Assembly: GCA_900545585.1 (NCBI GenBank)
Contig: UQZR01000012.1
Span: 1 to 64,000, forward strand
Source of the DNA: an uncultured Eubacteriales bacterium
GTDB lineage: Bacteria > Bacillota > Clostridia > Oscillospirales > Oscillospiraceae
Direction of reading: 5' to 3'
Length of the DNA stretch: 64,000 bases
Under the pieces are notes generated by a model. It made no database searches and was not told where the DNA came from. It saw only the letters and a program-made list of their open reading frames with translations. Below are positions 41,435 through 50,152 of this stretch, one piece after another. The number at the start of each line of letters is the position of its first letter. Position 1 is the first letter of the stretch. Both the position numbers and the translations under genes were made by a program.

Positions 41435-41855
41435 GCGGAACGTGGGAGCGGCAGCGATAAGAGGAGCGTAAGTGATTCGTTGTACGACGATGTGCAACAT
41501 TTGGGTTTTCGCGGGGTACGCGGCGACAGGTTTTTGACGTACTCCAACCGCGCAGGAAGTCTTGAAACCTGCGGTTTCAAGCAGCGTTTTTGGTCACTTT
41601 TGGGGCTGCGGCCAAAAGGGAGCCGCGCCCGCGGGCGCGGAACTCTCCCTGTTGGTGACATGGAGGAAAAACGAACGGGCCGTCGAGGACGCCGGCCCCT
41701 ACAAAGGGTTAGGCGAAAGTGCGCCGGTATTTGGCGGTGCGTCGATGTGGGCTGCCGGGGACGCCGGCCCCTACGGGAGCGAGAGCGGGGCCGTCAGCAA
41801 ATTTGAGAACATCAGCAAACGAACAGATATATCCACGAGCCGTGCAGGAGCGACC
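41435..41855 (+). repeat. dispersed repeat, copy A
   Basis: About 420 bp, repeated without gaps 504 bp further on (copy B). The core at 41446-41618 also matches inverted copies C and D. The core contains a perfect hairpin CTTGAAACC/GGTTTCAAG. Open frames within it are identical in A and B but lack ribosome sites, so I treat them as non-coding. Confidence 0.82.
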
Positions 41856-41938
41856 CGCGGAGGCATTACAAACAATATAAAAACCACGAAGCATCGCAAA
41901 AACCGCCGTTGCGCAGCAACGGAGCAGCGCACTACCGT

Positions 41939-42359
41939 GTGGAACGTGGGAGCGGCAGCGATAAGAGGATCGTAAGCGATTCGTTGTACGACGATGTGCA
42001 GCATTTGGGTTTCCGCGGGGTACGCGGCGACAGGTTTTTGACGTACCCCAACCGCGCAGGAAGTCTTGAAACCTGCGGTTTCAAGCAGCGTTTTTGGTCA
42101 CTTTTGGGGCTGCGGCCAAAAGGGAGCCGCGCCCGCGGGCGCGGAACTCTCCCTGTTGGTGACATGGAGGAAAAACGAACGGGCCGTCGAGGACGCCGGC
42201 CCCTACAAAGGGTTAGGCGAAAGTGCGCCGGTATTTGGCGGTGCGTCGATGTGGGCTGCCGGGGACGCCGGCCCCTACGGGAGCGAGAGCGGGGCCGTCA
42301 GCAAATTTGAGAACATCAGCAAACGAACAGATATATCCACGAGCCGCGCCGGAGCGCGA
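41939..42359 (+). repeat. dispersed repeat, copy B
   Basis: The second copy, offset 504 bp from A, nearly identical over its last 300 bp. Its right end (GCGCCGGAGCGCGAA) also appears at the ends of copies C and D. It lies just upstream of mfd. Confidence 0.82.
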
Positions 42360-42467
42360 AGCATTCCTTTGAAAATAACCGGAAAATAGCAATCGCATAA
42401 AAACAGTAGAATATCACGACAAAACAGCAGAATATTACCACCAAAAAACGACAAGGAGGGGAGAGCG

Positions 42468-45400
42468 ATGGAAGGATTCATCCGGCAGCTGCTGACGCTG
42501 CCGCAGGTGCAGGAGCTGACAGCGGGCATCAATGGCCGCGAAAAGCACAGCGTGGTGACGGGGCTCTCCCCCGTGCAGCGGGCGGCCATCGCGGCGGCTG
42601 CGGCGGAGCAGACCGGCAGGCCGCTGCTGATGCTGTGCGCCGACGAACAGGAGTGCGCCCGGCAGTCCGCTGATCTGCGGGCCCTTACCGGTCAGGAGCC
42701 GGTGGTGCTGCCGGCTCGGGAATGGCAGCTGCGGCCTGCGGCGGCGTACAGCCGCCAGTGGGAGTACCGGCGGCTGTGGGCCCTGTACCGGCTGGCGCAG
42801 GAAGCGCCCCGCGTAATGGTGGCCACGGCGGCGGCCATGGCCCAGCTATGCGTGCCGCCGGAGGTGCTGCGGCAGACCGCCTTCACGCTGGAGGTGGGGC
42901 AGCAATACGACGTGACGGCGCTGACGGCACAGCTCACCGCCGCGGGCTATGTGCGCTCCCAGCAGGTGGAGGGCGCGGGGCAGTTTGCCCTGCGGGGCGG
43001 TATTCTGGACATCTTCTCACCGGGGCCGGAGCGGCCGGTGCGCTGTGAGTTCTTCGACGACGAGTTGGACAGCATGGGCGACTTCGATGTGTCCACCCAG
43101 CGCCGCGTGGAGAACCGGCAGGCGTTCACGGTGCTGCCGGCGGGAGAGGTGCTGCCGTTCCATGATGCGGACACGGCGGAGAGCGCCGCCCGGCGGATGG
43201 ACGCGGCGGTCAAGCGGCTGGCAAAGAAGGAGAACGCCGCGGCCCTGCGGCAGCGGCTGGAGGAGGACGCGGCGGCTCTGCGGCAGGGGGTGACGCCCCC
43301 GGGCGGCGACCGGTATCTGGCGGCGGTGTATCCCGATGCGGCCACGGCCTTCGACTATCTGCCGGAGGAATGCCTGATCTGCGTCAGTGAGGCGGGACGG
43401 GTACAGGAGGCGCTGAAAGCCTTTGTGTGGCAGGTGAAGCAGGACGTGACGGCGTCCATGGAGGCGGGGCTGATGGCCGGCGCCTTCGGGCGGCTGACGC
43501 TGACGGAGAACGAGACGGCGGCGGAGCTGGAAAAATTTCCCGTGTGCCAGATGGAGAGCCTGCCTACCAGCCGGTATCTGACGGCGCCGCAGCTGCTGCT
43601 GGACATCCCTGCCAAGCAGCTGGCCAGCTATGGCGGCAGTCTGGAGACGGCGGCGGCAGACATCGTACACTATCTCACCACGGGCTACGGCGTGCTGGTG
43701 CTGTGCGGCGGCGAGGTGCGGGCGCGGAACATGCAGCAGCTGCTGCGGGAGAAGAAGATCCCCGCGGCGCTGGCGCTGGACGGCGCGGCCATGCCTCAGC
43801 GGGGGCAGGTGTGCATCACCGTGGGCGCGCTCAGCGCGGGCAGCGAGTGGCCGGCGCTGAAGCTGGCGGTGCTGACGGAGGGGCAGCTGACCCAGGCCCT
43901 GTCCGGCAGCCGGAAAAAGCCCCGTGCCGCCAAGGCGGACAACCGGCAGAAGCTCCAGTCCTACACCGATCTGACGGTGGGGGATCTGGTGGTACACGTA
44001 CACCACGGCATCGGCCGGTTCGCCGGTATGATCCGGCTGCCGGTGGACGGTATCGAGAAGGACTATATCAAAATCAACTATGCAGGCAGCGACTGCCTGT
44101 ATGTGCCGGCCACATCGCTGGATCTGGTGAGCAAGTACATCGGCGGCGGCGACGAGGCGGCGGAAAAGACCAGACTGAACAAGCTGTCCGGCGACCAGTG
44201 GGCCAAGACCACGCGGCGGGCCAAGGCGGCGGCCAGAGATCTGGCGGAGGGACTCATCAAGCTCTACGCCCAGCGGCAGCGGCAGGCGGGCTTCGCGTTT
44301 TCACCGGACTCTCCGTGGCAGCAGGAGTTTGAGGACTCGTTTCCCTACACGGAGACGGAGGACCAGCTGGCGGCTATCTGCGACATCAAGCGGGATATGG
44401 AGAAGCCGTCGCCCATGGACCGGCTGCTGTGCGGCGACGTGGGCTACGGCAAGACGGAGGTGGCGCTGCGGGCGGCCATGAAGTGCATTCTGGACGGCAA
44501 GCAGGCGGCCATTCTGGTGCCCACCACCGTGCTGGCCCAGCAGCACTATGCCACGGCTATCGACCGGTTCCGCGCCTTCCCTGTGACGGTGGAGGTGCTG
44601 TCCCGCTTCCGAACGCCGGCGCAGGTGAAGGACGTGCTGGCCAGAGTGAAGGAGGGCAGGGTGGACCTGCTCATCGGTACCCACAAGCTGCTGGCTAAAA
44701 ATGTGGAATTCAAGGACCTGGGGCTGCTGATCATTGACGAGGAGCAGCGCTTCGGCGTGACCCACAAGGAAAAGCTGCGGGAACGGGCGCGGCAGGTGGA
44801 TACGCTGACGCTGTCCGCCACGCCCATTCCCCGCACGCTGAACATGGCGCTCAGCGGTATCCGGGACATGAGCACCATCGAGCAGCCGCCGCAGGACCGG
44901 CAGCCGGTGCAGACCTACGTGCTGGAGCACGACTGGGGCATTCTGAGCGAGGCCATCCGGCGGGAGCTGGACCGCGGCGGGCAGGTATACTACCTGCACA
45001 ACCGCGTGGAGAGCATCGACTCCACCGCCTCCCGCCTGCGGCAGCTGCTGGGAGACGGCGTGGTGGTGGAGACGGCCCACGGCAAGATGGCCGAGGGCGA
45101 GCTGAGCCGCGTCATGGGGCGCATGGCCCAGGGCGACATCCAGGTGCTGGTGTGTACCACCATCATTGAGACAGGCATCGATATCCCCAACGTCAATACC
45201 CTTATCATCGAGGACGCGGACCGCATGGGGCTCAGCCAGCTCCATCAGATCCGCGGGCGCATCGGGCGGTCCAACCGCCGGGCCTACGCCTATCTGACGT
45301 TCCGCGTGGGGAAGGTACTGACGGAGGTGGCCGCCAAGCGGCTCACCGCCATACGGGAATATGTGGAGTTCGGCTCCGGCTTCAAGATCGCCATGCGGGA

Positions 45401-46031
45401 TCTGGAGATCCGCGGCGCAGGCAATCTGCTGGGACCGGAGCAGTCGGGGTACATGATGTCCGTGGGCTACGACATGTACCTGAAGCTGCTGAACGACGCG
45501 GTGCTGGAGCAGCAGGGGCGCGGCGCGGAGGTGCGGACGGAGTGCTCCGCCGACCTGACGGTGCCGGCCTACATCCCCGAGGGGTACGTGCCCGCCGCCG
45601 AGCAGCGGATGGATCTGTACCGCCGTATCGCCGCCCTGCGGACACCGGCGGACGAGGCTGATCTGATGGACGAGCTGCTGGACCGCTACGGCGATGTGCC
45701 CAAGCCGGTGACGGCGCTGCTGAACGTGGCCATGCTGCGCGCGGCGGCCATGGAGACGGGTATCACCGATATCACCCAGAAGGGGCGGCAGCTGATCTTC
45801 AGCTTCGACATGCGCATCGAGCCGGCGGCGCTGCTGGCGGTGTGCGGCATGGCGGGCTACCGCGACCGGCTGCAGCTGGCGGCGGGGGCGTCGCCGAAGC
45901 TGACGCTGTTTTTACAGCCCAAGGAGGACGCATTGGACGCCGCTGGCGGCCTTGTGGAGCAGCTGCGCTTGCAGCAGAACGAATTACAATTACAGGGGCA
46001 GCAGCCCCAAGAAGGAGGAAATGAACCATGA
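42468..46031 (+). CDS. mfd: transcription-repair coupling factor
   Basis: Mfd removes RNA polymerase stalled at DNA damage and recruits UvrA. The 1187-residue protein has an N-terminal UvrB-like region, the RNA polymerase-binding CarD-like domain (TVGDLVVHVHHGIGRF, about 500-515) and the helicase motor. The motor has Walker A GDVGYGKT (656-663), DEEQ near 757 and the family-specific TLSATPIPRTLNMALSGIRDMS. A C-terminal TRCF domain closes the protein. GGAGGGGAG precedes ATG 42468. The last 4 bp overlap the next gene. Confidence 0.96.
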   Translation: MEGFIRQLLTLPQVQELTAGINGREKHSVVTGLSPVQRAAIAAAAAEQTGRPLLMLCADEQECARQSADLRALTGQEPVVLPAREWQLRPAAAYSRQWEYRRLWALYRLAQEAPRVMVATAAAMAQLCVPPEVLRQTAFTLEVGQQYDVTALTAQLTAAGYVRSQQVEGAGQFALRGGILDIFSPGPERPVRCEFFDDELDSMGDFDVSTQRRVENRQAFTVLPAGEVLPFHDADTAESAARRMDAAVKRLAKKENAAALRQRLEEDAAALRQGVTPPGGDRYLAAVYPDAATAFDYLPEECLICVSEAGRVQEALKAFVWQVKQDVTASMEAGLMAGAFGRLTLTENETAAELEKFPVCQMESLPTSRYLTAPQLLLDIPAKQLASYGGSLETAAADIVHYLTTGYGVLVLCGGEVRARNMQQLLREKKIPAALALDGAAMPQRGQVCITVGALSAGSEWPALKLAVLTEGQLTQALSGSRKKPRAAKADNRQKLQSYTDLTVGDLVVHVHHGIGRFAGMIRLPVDGIEKDYIKINYAGSDCLYVPATSLDLVSKYIGGGDEAAEKTRLNKLSGDQWAKTTRRAKAAARDLAEGLIKLYAQRQRQAGFAFSPDSPWQQEFEDSFPYTETEDQLAAICDIKRDMEKPSPMDRLLCGDVGYGKTEVALRAAMKCILDGKQAAILVPTTVLAQQHYATAIDRFRAFPVTVEVLSRFRTPAQVKDVLARVKEGRVDLLIGTHKLLAKNVEFKDLGLLIIDEEQRFGVTHKEKLRERARQVDTLTLSATPIPRTLNMALSGIRDMSTIEQPPQDRQPVQTYVLEHDWGILSEAIRRELDRGGQVYYLHNRVESIDSTASRLRQLLGDGVVVETAHGKMAEGELSRVMGRMAQGDIQVLVCTTIIETGIDIPNVNTLIIEDADRMGLSQLHQIRGRIGRSNRRAYAYLTFRVGKVLTEVAAKRLTAIREYVEFGSGFKIAMRDLEIRGAGNLLGPEQSGYMMSVGYDMYLKLLNDAVLEQQGRGAEVRTECSADLTVPAYIPEGYVPAAEQRMDLYRRIAALRTPADEADLMDELLDRYGDVPKPVTALLNVAMLRAAAMETGITDITQKGRQLIFSFDMRIEPAALLAVCGMAGYRDRLQLAAGASPKLTLFLQPKEDALDAAGGLVEQLRLQQNELQLQGQQPQEGGNEP

Positions 46032-47077
46032 AAAACAACTGGGTGCGTTTGATCGCCGGTGTGCTGGTGTCCGTGGCACTGGTAGGAGCCATCTCCCTCA
46101 CCGGCGGTATGAAGAAGGGCAGCCGCACCGACGGCCTGCTGTACGAGGCCAGCGGGCTCCATCCCGACGGACAGCTGCTGATGGTAAACGGCGAGACCGT
46201 CACCTGCGAGGAGTACCTGTACTGGCTGGCCTACGACTGCGAGTACCTGAGCACCTATGTGCAGGACATCGACTGGAGTGCGGAGCTTACCAGCGGCATC
46301 ACCTACGGCGACTATGCCCAGACCGATACGCTGGAGACGGTGAAGCTGTACAGCGTGGTGCGGGCGTGGGCCGAGGAGGCCGGTATCACCCTGACCGATG
46401 AGGATCAGGAGGCGCTGGACGCCCAGCGGCTGGAGTATGTGACGTACTACGGCGGCGAGGAGGCCTATCAGCGGCAGCTGGCTATCCAGGGTATCAGCGA
46501 GGAAGCCTATGACCACATCCGCGAGACGTCCTATCTCTATCAGCGTTTGCAGGATGCCTTCTGCACCGAGGGCAGCGCTCTGTATCCCGACGGCGCGGCG
46601 CTGGCGCAGTACGCTGCGGACAACAAGTATCTCACCGGCCGCGTGGTGTTCGTACCCGCCGGTGACGGCGCAGAGGACGAGGCCAACGGCTATCTGAAGC
46701 GCTTGCAGGAAGCCGAGGACAAGCTGGCCGAGCACGCCGCCATCTGTCAGGAGCGGGAGGTGGACCAGCAGGACAGCATCACCTTCGCCGCCGCGGAGGG
46801 TGACGCGCTCAGTGAGCAGGCGCTGGCCCTCCAGACCGGTGAGCTTACCGGCGTGGTGGCTCTGGACGAGGGATACTACATCTTCCTGAAGGAGGACACC
46901 GATCTGTCCGCCGTGCTGCCTGCCTATTTCAGCAGCCTGCTGGCGGACCGGAGATCCGCCGCCAACGTGGTGTTCAACGAGGACCTGTACAGTACCATCG
47001 ACACCGGCGCGTTCTATGAGAAGCTGGTGGCTCTGCGCAGCGAGGCGGCCCAGGAGCCTGCACAGGCTCAGCAGTGA
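46028..47077 (+). CDS. secreted SurA/PrsA-like protein, putative foldase
   Basis: A 349-residue protein with an N-terminal membrane or signal segment (about 7-27) and a mainly helical body. LMVNGETVTCEEYLYWLAYD (about 50-70) is the typical opening of SurA-N/PrsA-type chaperones. The region RVVFVPAGDG to VVALDEGYYIFLKED could be a degenerate parvulin domain. No lipobox cysteine is present. It overlaps mfd by 4 bp; a peptidyl-prolyl isomerase gene after mfd is common in Clostridia. Isomerase activity is uncertain. Confidence 0.68.
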   Translation: MKNNWVRLIAGVLVSVALVGAISLTGGMKKGSRTDGLLYEASGLHPDGQLLMVNGETVTCEEYLYWLAYDCEYLSTYVQDIDWSAELTSGITYGDYAQTDTLETVKLYSVVRAWAEEAGITLTDEDQEALDAQRLEYVTYYGGEEAYQRQLAIQGISEEAYDHIRETSYLYQRLQDAFCTEGSALYPDGAALAQYAADNKYLTGRVVFVPAGDGAEDEANGYLKRLQEAEDKLAEHAAICQEREVDQQDSITFAAAEGDALSEQALALQTGELTGVVALDEGYYIFLKEDTDLSAVLPAYFSSLLADRRSAANVVFNEDLYSTIDTGAFYEKLVALRSEAAQEPAQAQQ

Positions 47078-47127
47078 GCCATGCGTCCGTCAAAATGACG
47101 GAAAGGGCAGGGGCTTAAATGGACCTT

Positions 47128-47185
47128 TTGACGATTTTTTAACAAAGTTGCATTTAGTGGTTGACTATTGTTAAAAAGTTGACTA
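47128..47185. promoter_or_regulatory. two candidate Rex operators upstream of the thiolase
   Basis: Rex recognises TTGTTAAnnnnTTAACAA. TTGACGATTTTTTAACAA (47128-47145) keeps the right half fully and the left half in four of seven positions. TTGTTAAAAAGTTGACTA (47168-47185) keeps the left half fully and the right half in five of seven. The second sits directly upstream of the -35 box. Assignment to Rex is an inference. Confidence 0.5.
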
Positions 47186-47194
47186 TCATAGCCG

Positions 47195-47223
47195 TAGACA
47201 TCCGTTATCCGATGCTGTATAAT
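47195..47223 (+). promoter_or_regulatory. promoter of the thiolase gene
   Basis: TAGACA (47195-47200) and TATAAT (47218-47223) with 17-bp spacing. Confidence 0.7.
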
Positions 47224-47253
47224 AAGCTTAATTTTTATAGGAGGTAACTTTTC

Positions 47254-48510
47254 ATGAAAGACCTGTATGTTGTCAACTGCTGCAGAACCGCTATCGGTTC
47301 CTTTGGCGGCTCCCTGAAGAACACTCCTGCCGCCGAGATGGGCGCGATCGTGGTCAAGGAGGCTCTGAAGCGTGCCAACGTTGCTCCCGAGAACGTGGAT
47401 GAGCTGATGTTCGGCTGCATCCTGACTGCGGCACAGGGCCAGAATGTGGCGCGTCAGGTTTCTATTAAGGCCGGTATCCCCTACTCCGTGCCTGCCTATA
47501 CCGTCGGCATGGTCTGCGGCTCCGGCATGAAGTCCGTCATCGAGGGCGCACGCTCCATCCTGGCCGGTGATTCCGACATCGTGGTCTGCGGCGGCACCGA
47601 GAACATGAGCGCCGCTCCCTATGCCTCCATGGACGCCCGCTGGGGCGCTCGTATGGGCGACAAGAAGCTGGTGGACACCATGATCAAGGACGGTCTGTGG
47701 GACGCCTATAACAACTATCACATGGGCACCACCGCCGAGAATATCAACGACATCTGGGGCATTACCCGCCGCGAGCAGGACGAGTTCGCCGCCGCCTCCC
47801 AGCAGAAGGCCTGCGCCGCCCGGGATTCCGGCCGCTTCGACGATGAGATCGTGGCCGTCCCCGTGAAGGTGAAGAAGGAGATCGTGGAGTTCAAGCGCGA
47901 CGAGTACGTGAAGGAAGGCGTCACCGCTGACAGCATCGCCAAGCTGAAGGGCGCGTTCCCCGTGGGTCCCGAGTCCCCCAACCCCCAGGTGGTACACACC
48001 TTCGAGGTCACCGGCGCACAGGATGCTGCCGATAAGGGCACCCAGCGTGTCACCGCCGCCAACGCCTCCGGCATCAACGACGGCGCTGCCGCCATCGTGC
48101 TGGCCTCCGGCGAGGCTGTGGAGAAGTACGGTCTGAAGCCCATGGCCAAGCTCATCGGCTGGGGCCAGGGCGGCGTGGATCCCAAGATCATGGGCGTGGG
48201 CCCCGTGGTGGCTTCCCGCAACGCCATGAAGAAGGCCGGCGTGACCATCGACGATATCGATCTGGTGGAGGCCAACGAGGCCTTTGCCGCCCAGTCCATC
48301 GCCGTGGCCCGCGAGCTGCACTTTGACATGAGCAAGGTCAACGTCAACGGCGGCGCTATCGCTCTGGGCCACCCCGTGGGTGCTTCCGGCGCACGCATCA
48401 TCGTCACCCTGCTGCACGAGATGCAGAAGCGTCCCGAGGCCAAGAAGGGTCTGGCGACCCTGTGCATCGGCGGCGGCATGGGTACCGCTGTGGTGTTTGA
48501 GAAGTGCTGA
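47254..48510 (+). CDS. acetyl-CoA acetyltransferase (thiolase)
   Basis: It condenses two acetyl-CoA to acetoacetyl-CoA, the entry to butyrate or related fermentations, or runs in reverse. The 418-residue protein has the nucleophile Cys88 in GMVCGSGMKS, the His of GGAIALGHPVGASG and the C-terminal Cys of TLCIGGGMG. It is about 25 residues longer than the usual 392, mainly through an insert around PVGPESPNPQVVHTFEVTG (about 235-260). AGGAGG precedes ATG 47254. It is a single-gene unit with its own promoter, candidate Rex sites and a terminator. Confidence 0.93.
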   Translation: MKDLYVVNCCRTAIGSFGGSLKNTPAAEMGAIVVKEALKRANVAPENVDELMFGCILTAAQGQNVARQVSIKAGIPYSVPAYTVGMVCGSGMKSVIEGARSILAGDSDIVVCGGTENMSAAPYASMDARWGARMGDKKLVDTMIKDGLWDAYNNYHMGTTAENINDIWGITRREQDEFAAASQQKACAARDSGRFDDEIVAVPVKVKKEIVEFKRDEYVKEGVTADSIAKLKGAFPVGPESPNPQVVHTFEVTGAQDAADKGTQRVTAANASGINDGAAAIVLASGEAVEKYGLKPMAKLIGWGQGGVDPKIMGVGPVVASRNAMKKAGVTIDDIDLVEANEAFAAQSIAVARELHFDMSKVNVNGGAIALGHPVGASGARIIVTLLHEMQKRPEAKKGLATLCIGGGMGTAVVFEKC

Positions 48511-48529
48511 AGCACGACTGAAGGTACAT

Positions 48530-48567
48530 AAAAAGATCAGGACCGCTTTCGCGGTCCTGATCTTTTT
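48530..48567 (+). terminator. terminator of the thiolase gene
   Basis: A 17-bp perfect stem AAAAAGATCAGGACCGC/GCGGTCCTGATCTTTTT with a TTTC loop. Confidence 0.92.
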
Positions 48568-48570
48568 ATG

Positions 48571-48880
48571 CCTCCGGCGGTTCCATTTCTTCCGGCAGCG
48601 GAAGGGGATGCTCCGTGCCCTCGGGCACGGGTCACTTTTGGCCGCAGCCCCAAAAGTGACCAAAAACGCTGCCTGAAACCGCAGGTTTCAAGATTTCCTG
48701 CGCGGCTGGGGTGCGCTGAAAACCGTGGCCGTGTACCACGCGAAAACCAAGATAGTGCGGATCGTCGTACAACGAATCGCGTGCGGTCCTCTTGTCGCTG
48801 CCGCTCCTGCGTACCGCGCGGAGGTGCGCTGGTCTACCGCCGTGGGCGAAAGGCTGTCGCGCCGGAGCGCGAAATGTTCC
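48571..48880 (-). repeat. dispersed repeat, copy C
   Basis: 310 bp from GCCTCCGG to ATGTTCC, nearly identical to copy D. Its core (48635-48807) is the reverse complement of the cores of A and B. It starts directly after the thiolase terminator. Confidence 0.85.
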
Positions 48881-48923
48881 TTTGGCAGGAGAATGAAGAA
48901 TGGGCTGCTGGACCCGCGGGAGG

Positions 48924-49097
48924 TTATGTGTGCGGCTGGAGAACGATGGGACCGTGCTGCTTTTCGTATGCGGCAATACAGTCGCGGATCAGGATATTGA
49001 TCTGGCTGTTGGCGGAGCGCCCCTCGTAATCGGCCACGATGTGCAGTTTATCCAGCACAGCGTCATCAATGCGGATAGAAAGACTTTTGATAGCCAT
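48924..49097 (-). CDS. ribbon-helix-helix DNA-binding protein
   Basis: A 57-residue protein starting at ATG 49097 behind GGGGTGA. MAIKSLSIRIDDAVLDKLHIVADYEG is a typical Arc/CopG ribbon-helix-helix opening (basic strand, then helix A), and RSANSQINILIRDCIAAYEK forms the second helix. Proteins of this size usually act as dimeric repressors of their own promoter, often as antitoxins. A palindrome (49111-49133) in the divergent promoter region is the likely operator. The divergent partner is a 56-residue protein of unknown function. Confidence 0.82.
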   Translation of the reverse strand: MAIKSLSIRIDDAVLDKLHIVADYEGRSANSQINILIRDCIAAYEKQHGPIVLQPHT

Positions 49098-49110
49098 AAA
49101 ATCACCCCAT

Positions 49111-49186
49111 AATAAACAAATTTTATGTTTATTTTAGATATGCCATATGCTATAATGGGCGAAGTGGACGCATAATATATCTAAAA
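49111..49186. promoter_or_regulatory. divergent promoter region with two perfect palindromes
   Basis: AATAAACA/TGTTTATT (49111-49133, 7-bp spacer) overlaps the likely -35 of the rightward promoter, whose TATAAT is at 49151-49156. A second inverted repeat, TTTTAGATAT (49132-49141) / ATATCTAAAA (49177-49186), encloses that -10. Both fit operator sites for the adjacent ribbon-helix-helix protein. Confidence 0.65.
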
Positions 49187-49212
49187 CGCGTTCGCTAAGA
49201 AAGGGGAAATAT

Positions 49213-49383
49213 ATGGCTGATTATCAGAAAATGTACCACGTACTGTTCGCGGCGACGGAGGATGCGCTGACGCTTTTGGAGGAAAATATGGGGACATGCG
49301 GAGAATTGGGGGTGCCTATGCGGGTGAGACTCCTCCTGGAGGAAGCACAGCGGGCATGTGAGGAAATATACATAAACAGCTGA
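49213..49383 (+). CDS. small protein of unknown function, module 1
   Basis: A 56-residue acidic helical protein with AAAGGGG before ATG 49213 and its own terminator. It shares a pattern with the product of 50153-50317: MADxxxMYxxxxxAxxxA, then LLxEAQxxCExxY. Module 1 has about 20 extra residues between the two blocks. It is divergent from a ribbon-helix-helix gene. No membrane segment or toxin motif is visible. I do not know its function. Confidence 0.7.
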   Translation: MADYQKMYHVLFAATEDALTLLEENMGTCGELGVPMRVRLLLEEAQRACEEIYINS

Positions 49384-49409
49384 AAAGGACGCCAGAAGGC
49401 GTCCTTTTC
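49382..49409 (+). terminator. terminator of module 1 small gene
   Basis: A 12-bp perfect stem GAAAAGGACGCC/GGCGTCCTTTTC with an AGAA loop. Confidence 0.88.
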
Positions 49410-49465
49410 ATGCAATTTTCGGTGGGGCCGTGCCTGCGGGCACGGGTCACTTTCTTGAGCTTTTG

Positions 49466-49777
49466 CCTCCGGTGGTTCTATTCCCTTCCAGCAGCGGAAG
49501 GGGGATGCTCCGTGCCCTCGGGCACGGGTCACTTTTGGCCGCAGCCCCAAAAGTGACCAAAAACGCTGCCTGAAACCGCAGGTTTCAAGATTTCCTGCGC
49601 GGCTGGGGTGCGCTGAAAACCGTGGCCGTGTACCACGCGAAAACCAAGATAGTGCGGATCGTCGTACAACGAATCGCGTGCGGTCCTCTTGTCGCTGCCG
49701 CTCCTGCGTACCGCGCGGAGGTGCGCTGGTCTACCGCCGTGGGCGAAAGGCTGCCGCGCCGGAGCGCGAAATGTTCC
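49466..49777 (-). repeat. dispersed repeat, copy D
   Basis: 312 bp, almost identical to copy C at an offset of about 897 bp, same orientation. Both copies begin at GCCTCCGG and end at ATGTTCC, which defines the repeat ends. A further fragment (GTGCCTGCGGGCACGGGTCACTTT) lies just upstream, at about 49430. Confidence 0.85.
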
Positions 49778-49783
49778 GTTATC

Positions 49784-49843
49784 GACAACAAAATGTATAA
49801 TACGACAGAAAAATCACCCTGCGTAGCGGATACGCAGGGTGAT
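49784..49843. repeat. 60-bp perfect direct repeat, first copy, with terminator hairpin
   Basis: Identical to 50316-50375. The right part is a hairpin ATCACCCTGCGTA/TACGCAGGGTGAT that, on the minus strand, ends in TTTTTC and serves the XRE gene. The left part contains a TATAAT box. Confidence 0.88.
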
Positions 49844-49849
49844 CCGGTT

Positions 49850-50062
49850 TTATTCCTCGAAGCGGACCACGTCATTGGGCGTACAGCCCACGATACGGCA
49901 GAGCTTTTCCAGCGTGACCATGGTGATGTTCTTGTTCTTCTTCAGGGAATCCAGCGTCTTATTGTCGATGCCGCCCTTGAGAAGCTGGTACTGGGACACG
50001 CCATTTTTGCGCATGGTATCCCACAATGGACGATAATCAAAAATGGCGTTCACCACCCTCAC
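49850..50062 (-). CDS. XRE-family helix-turn-helix regulator
   Basis: A 70-residue Cro/C1-type DNA-binding protein. SQYQLLKGGIDNKTLDSLKKNKNITMVTLEKLCRIVGC is a standard HTH_26 domain (about 23-60), followed by TPNDVVRFEE. The frame opens at GTG 50062, but GTG 50053, behind AGGG, may be the real start. The minus-strand TATAAT at 50082-50077 places transcription only about 10-20 bp upstream. It faces a related small gene across a perfect palindrome and ends at the 60-bp repeat. Confidence 0.85.
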   Translation of the reverse strand: MRVVNAIFDYRPLWDTMRKNGVSQYQLLKGGIDNKTLDSLKKNKNITMVTLEKLCRIVGCTPNDVVRFEE

Positions 50063-50076
50063 TTGCTACTGTTTCC

Positions 50077-50123
50077 ATTATAGGGGAAAATAAAAAAATC
50101 TATATTGTGGATATAGTCACAAT
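50077..50123. promoter_or_regulatory. divergent promoter region with palindromic operator
   Basis: The minus-strand -10 TATAAT (50077-50082) is followed by the palindrome ATTGTG/CACAAT with an 8-bp spacer (50104-50123). This is a typical XRE operator between the regulator and the small gene it probably controls. Confidence 0.65.
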
Positions 50124-50152
50124 GCGTTACAATGGAAGCAGGGGGTGTTAAA

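Noticed and set aside
41562..42389. Identical short open frames in repeats A and B
   Set aside because: No ribosome sites, and the same codons are open only because the DNA is duplicated. They are treated as part of a non-coding repeat.
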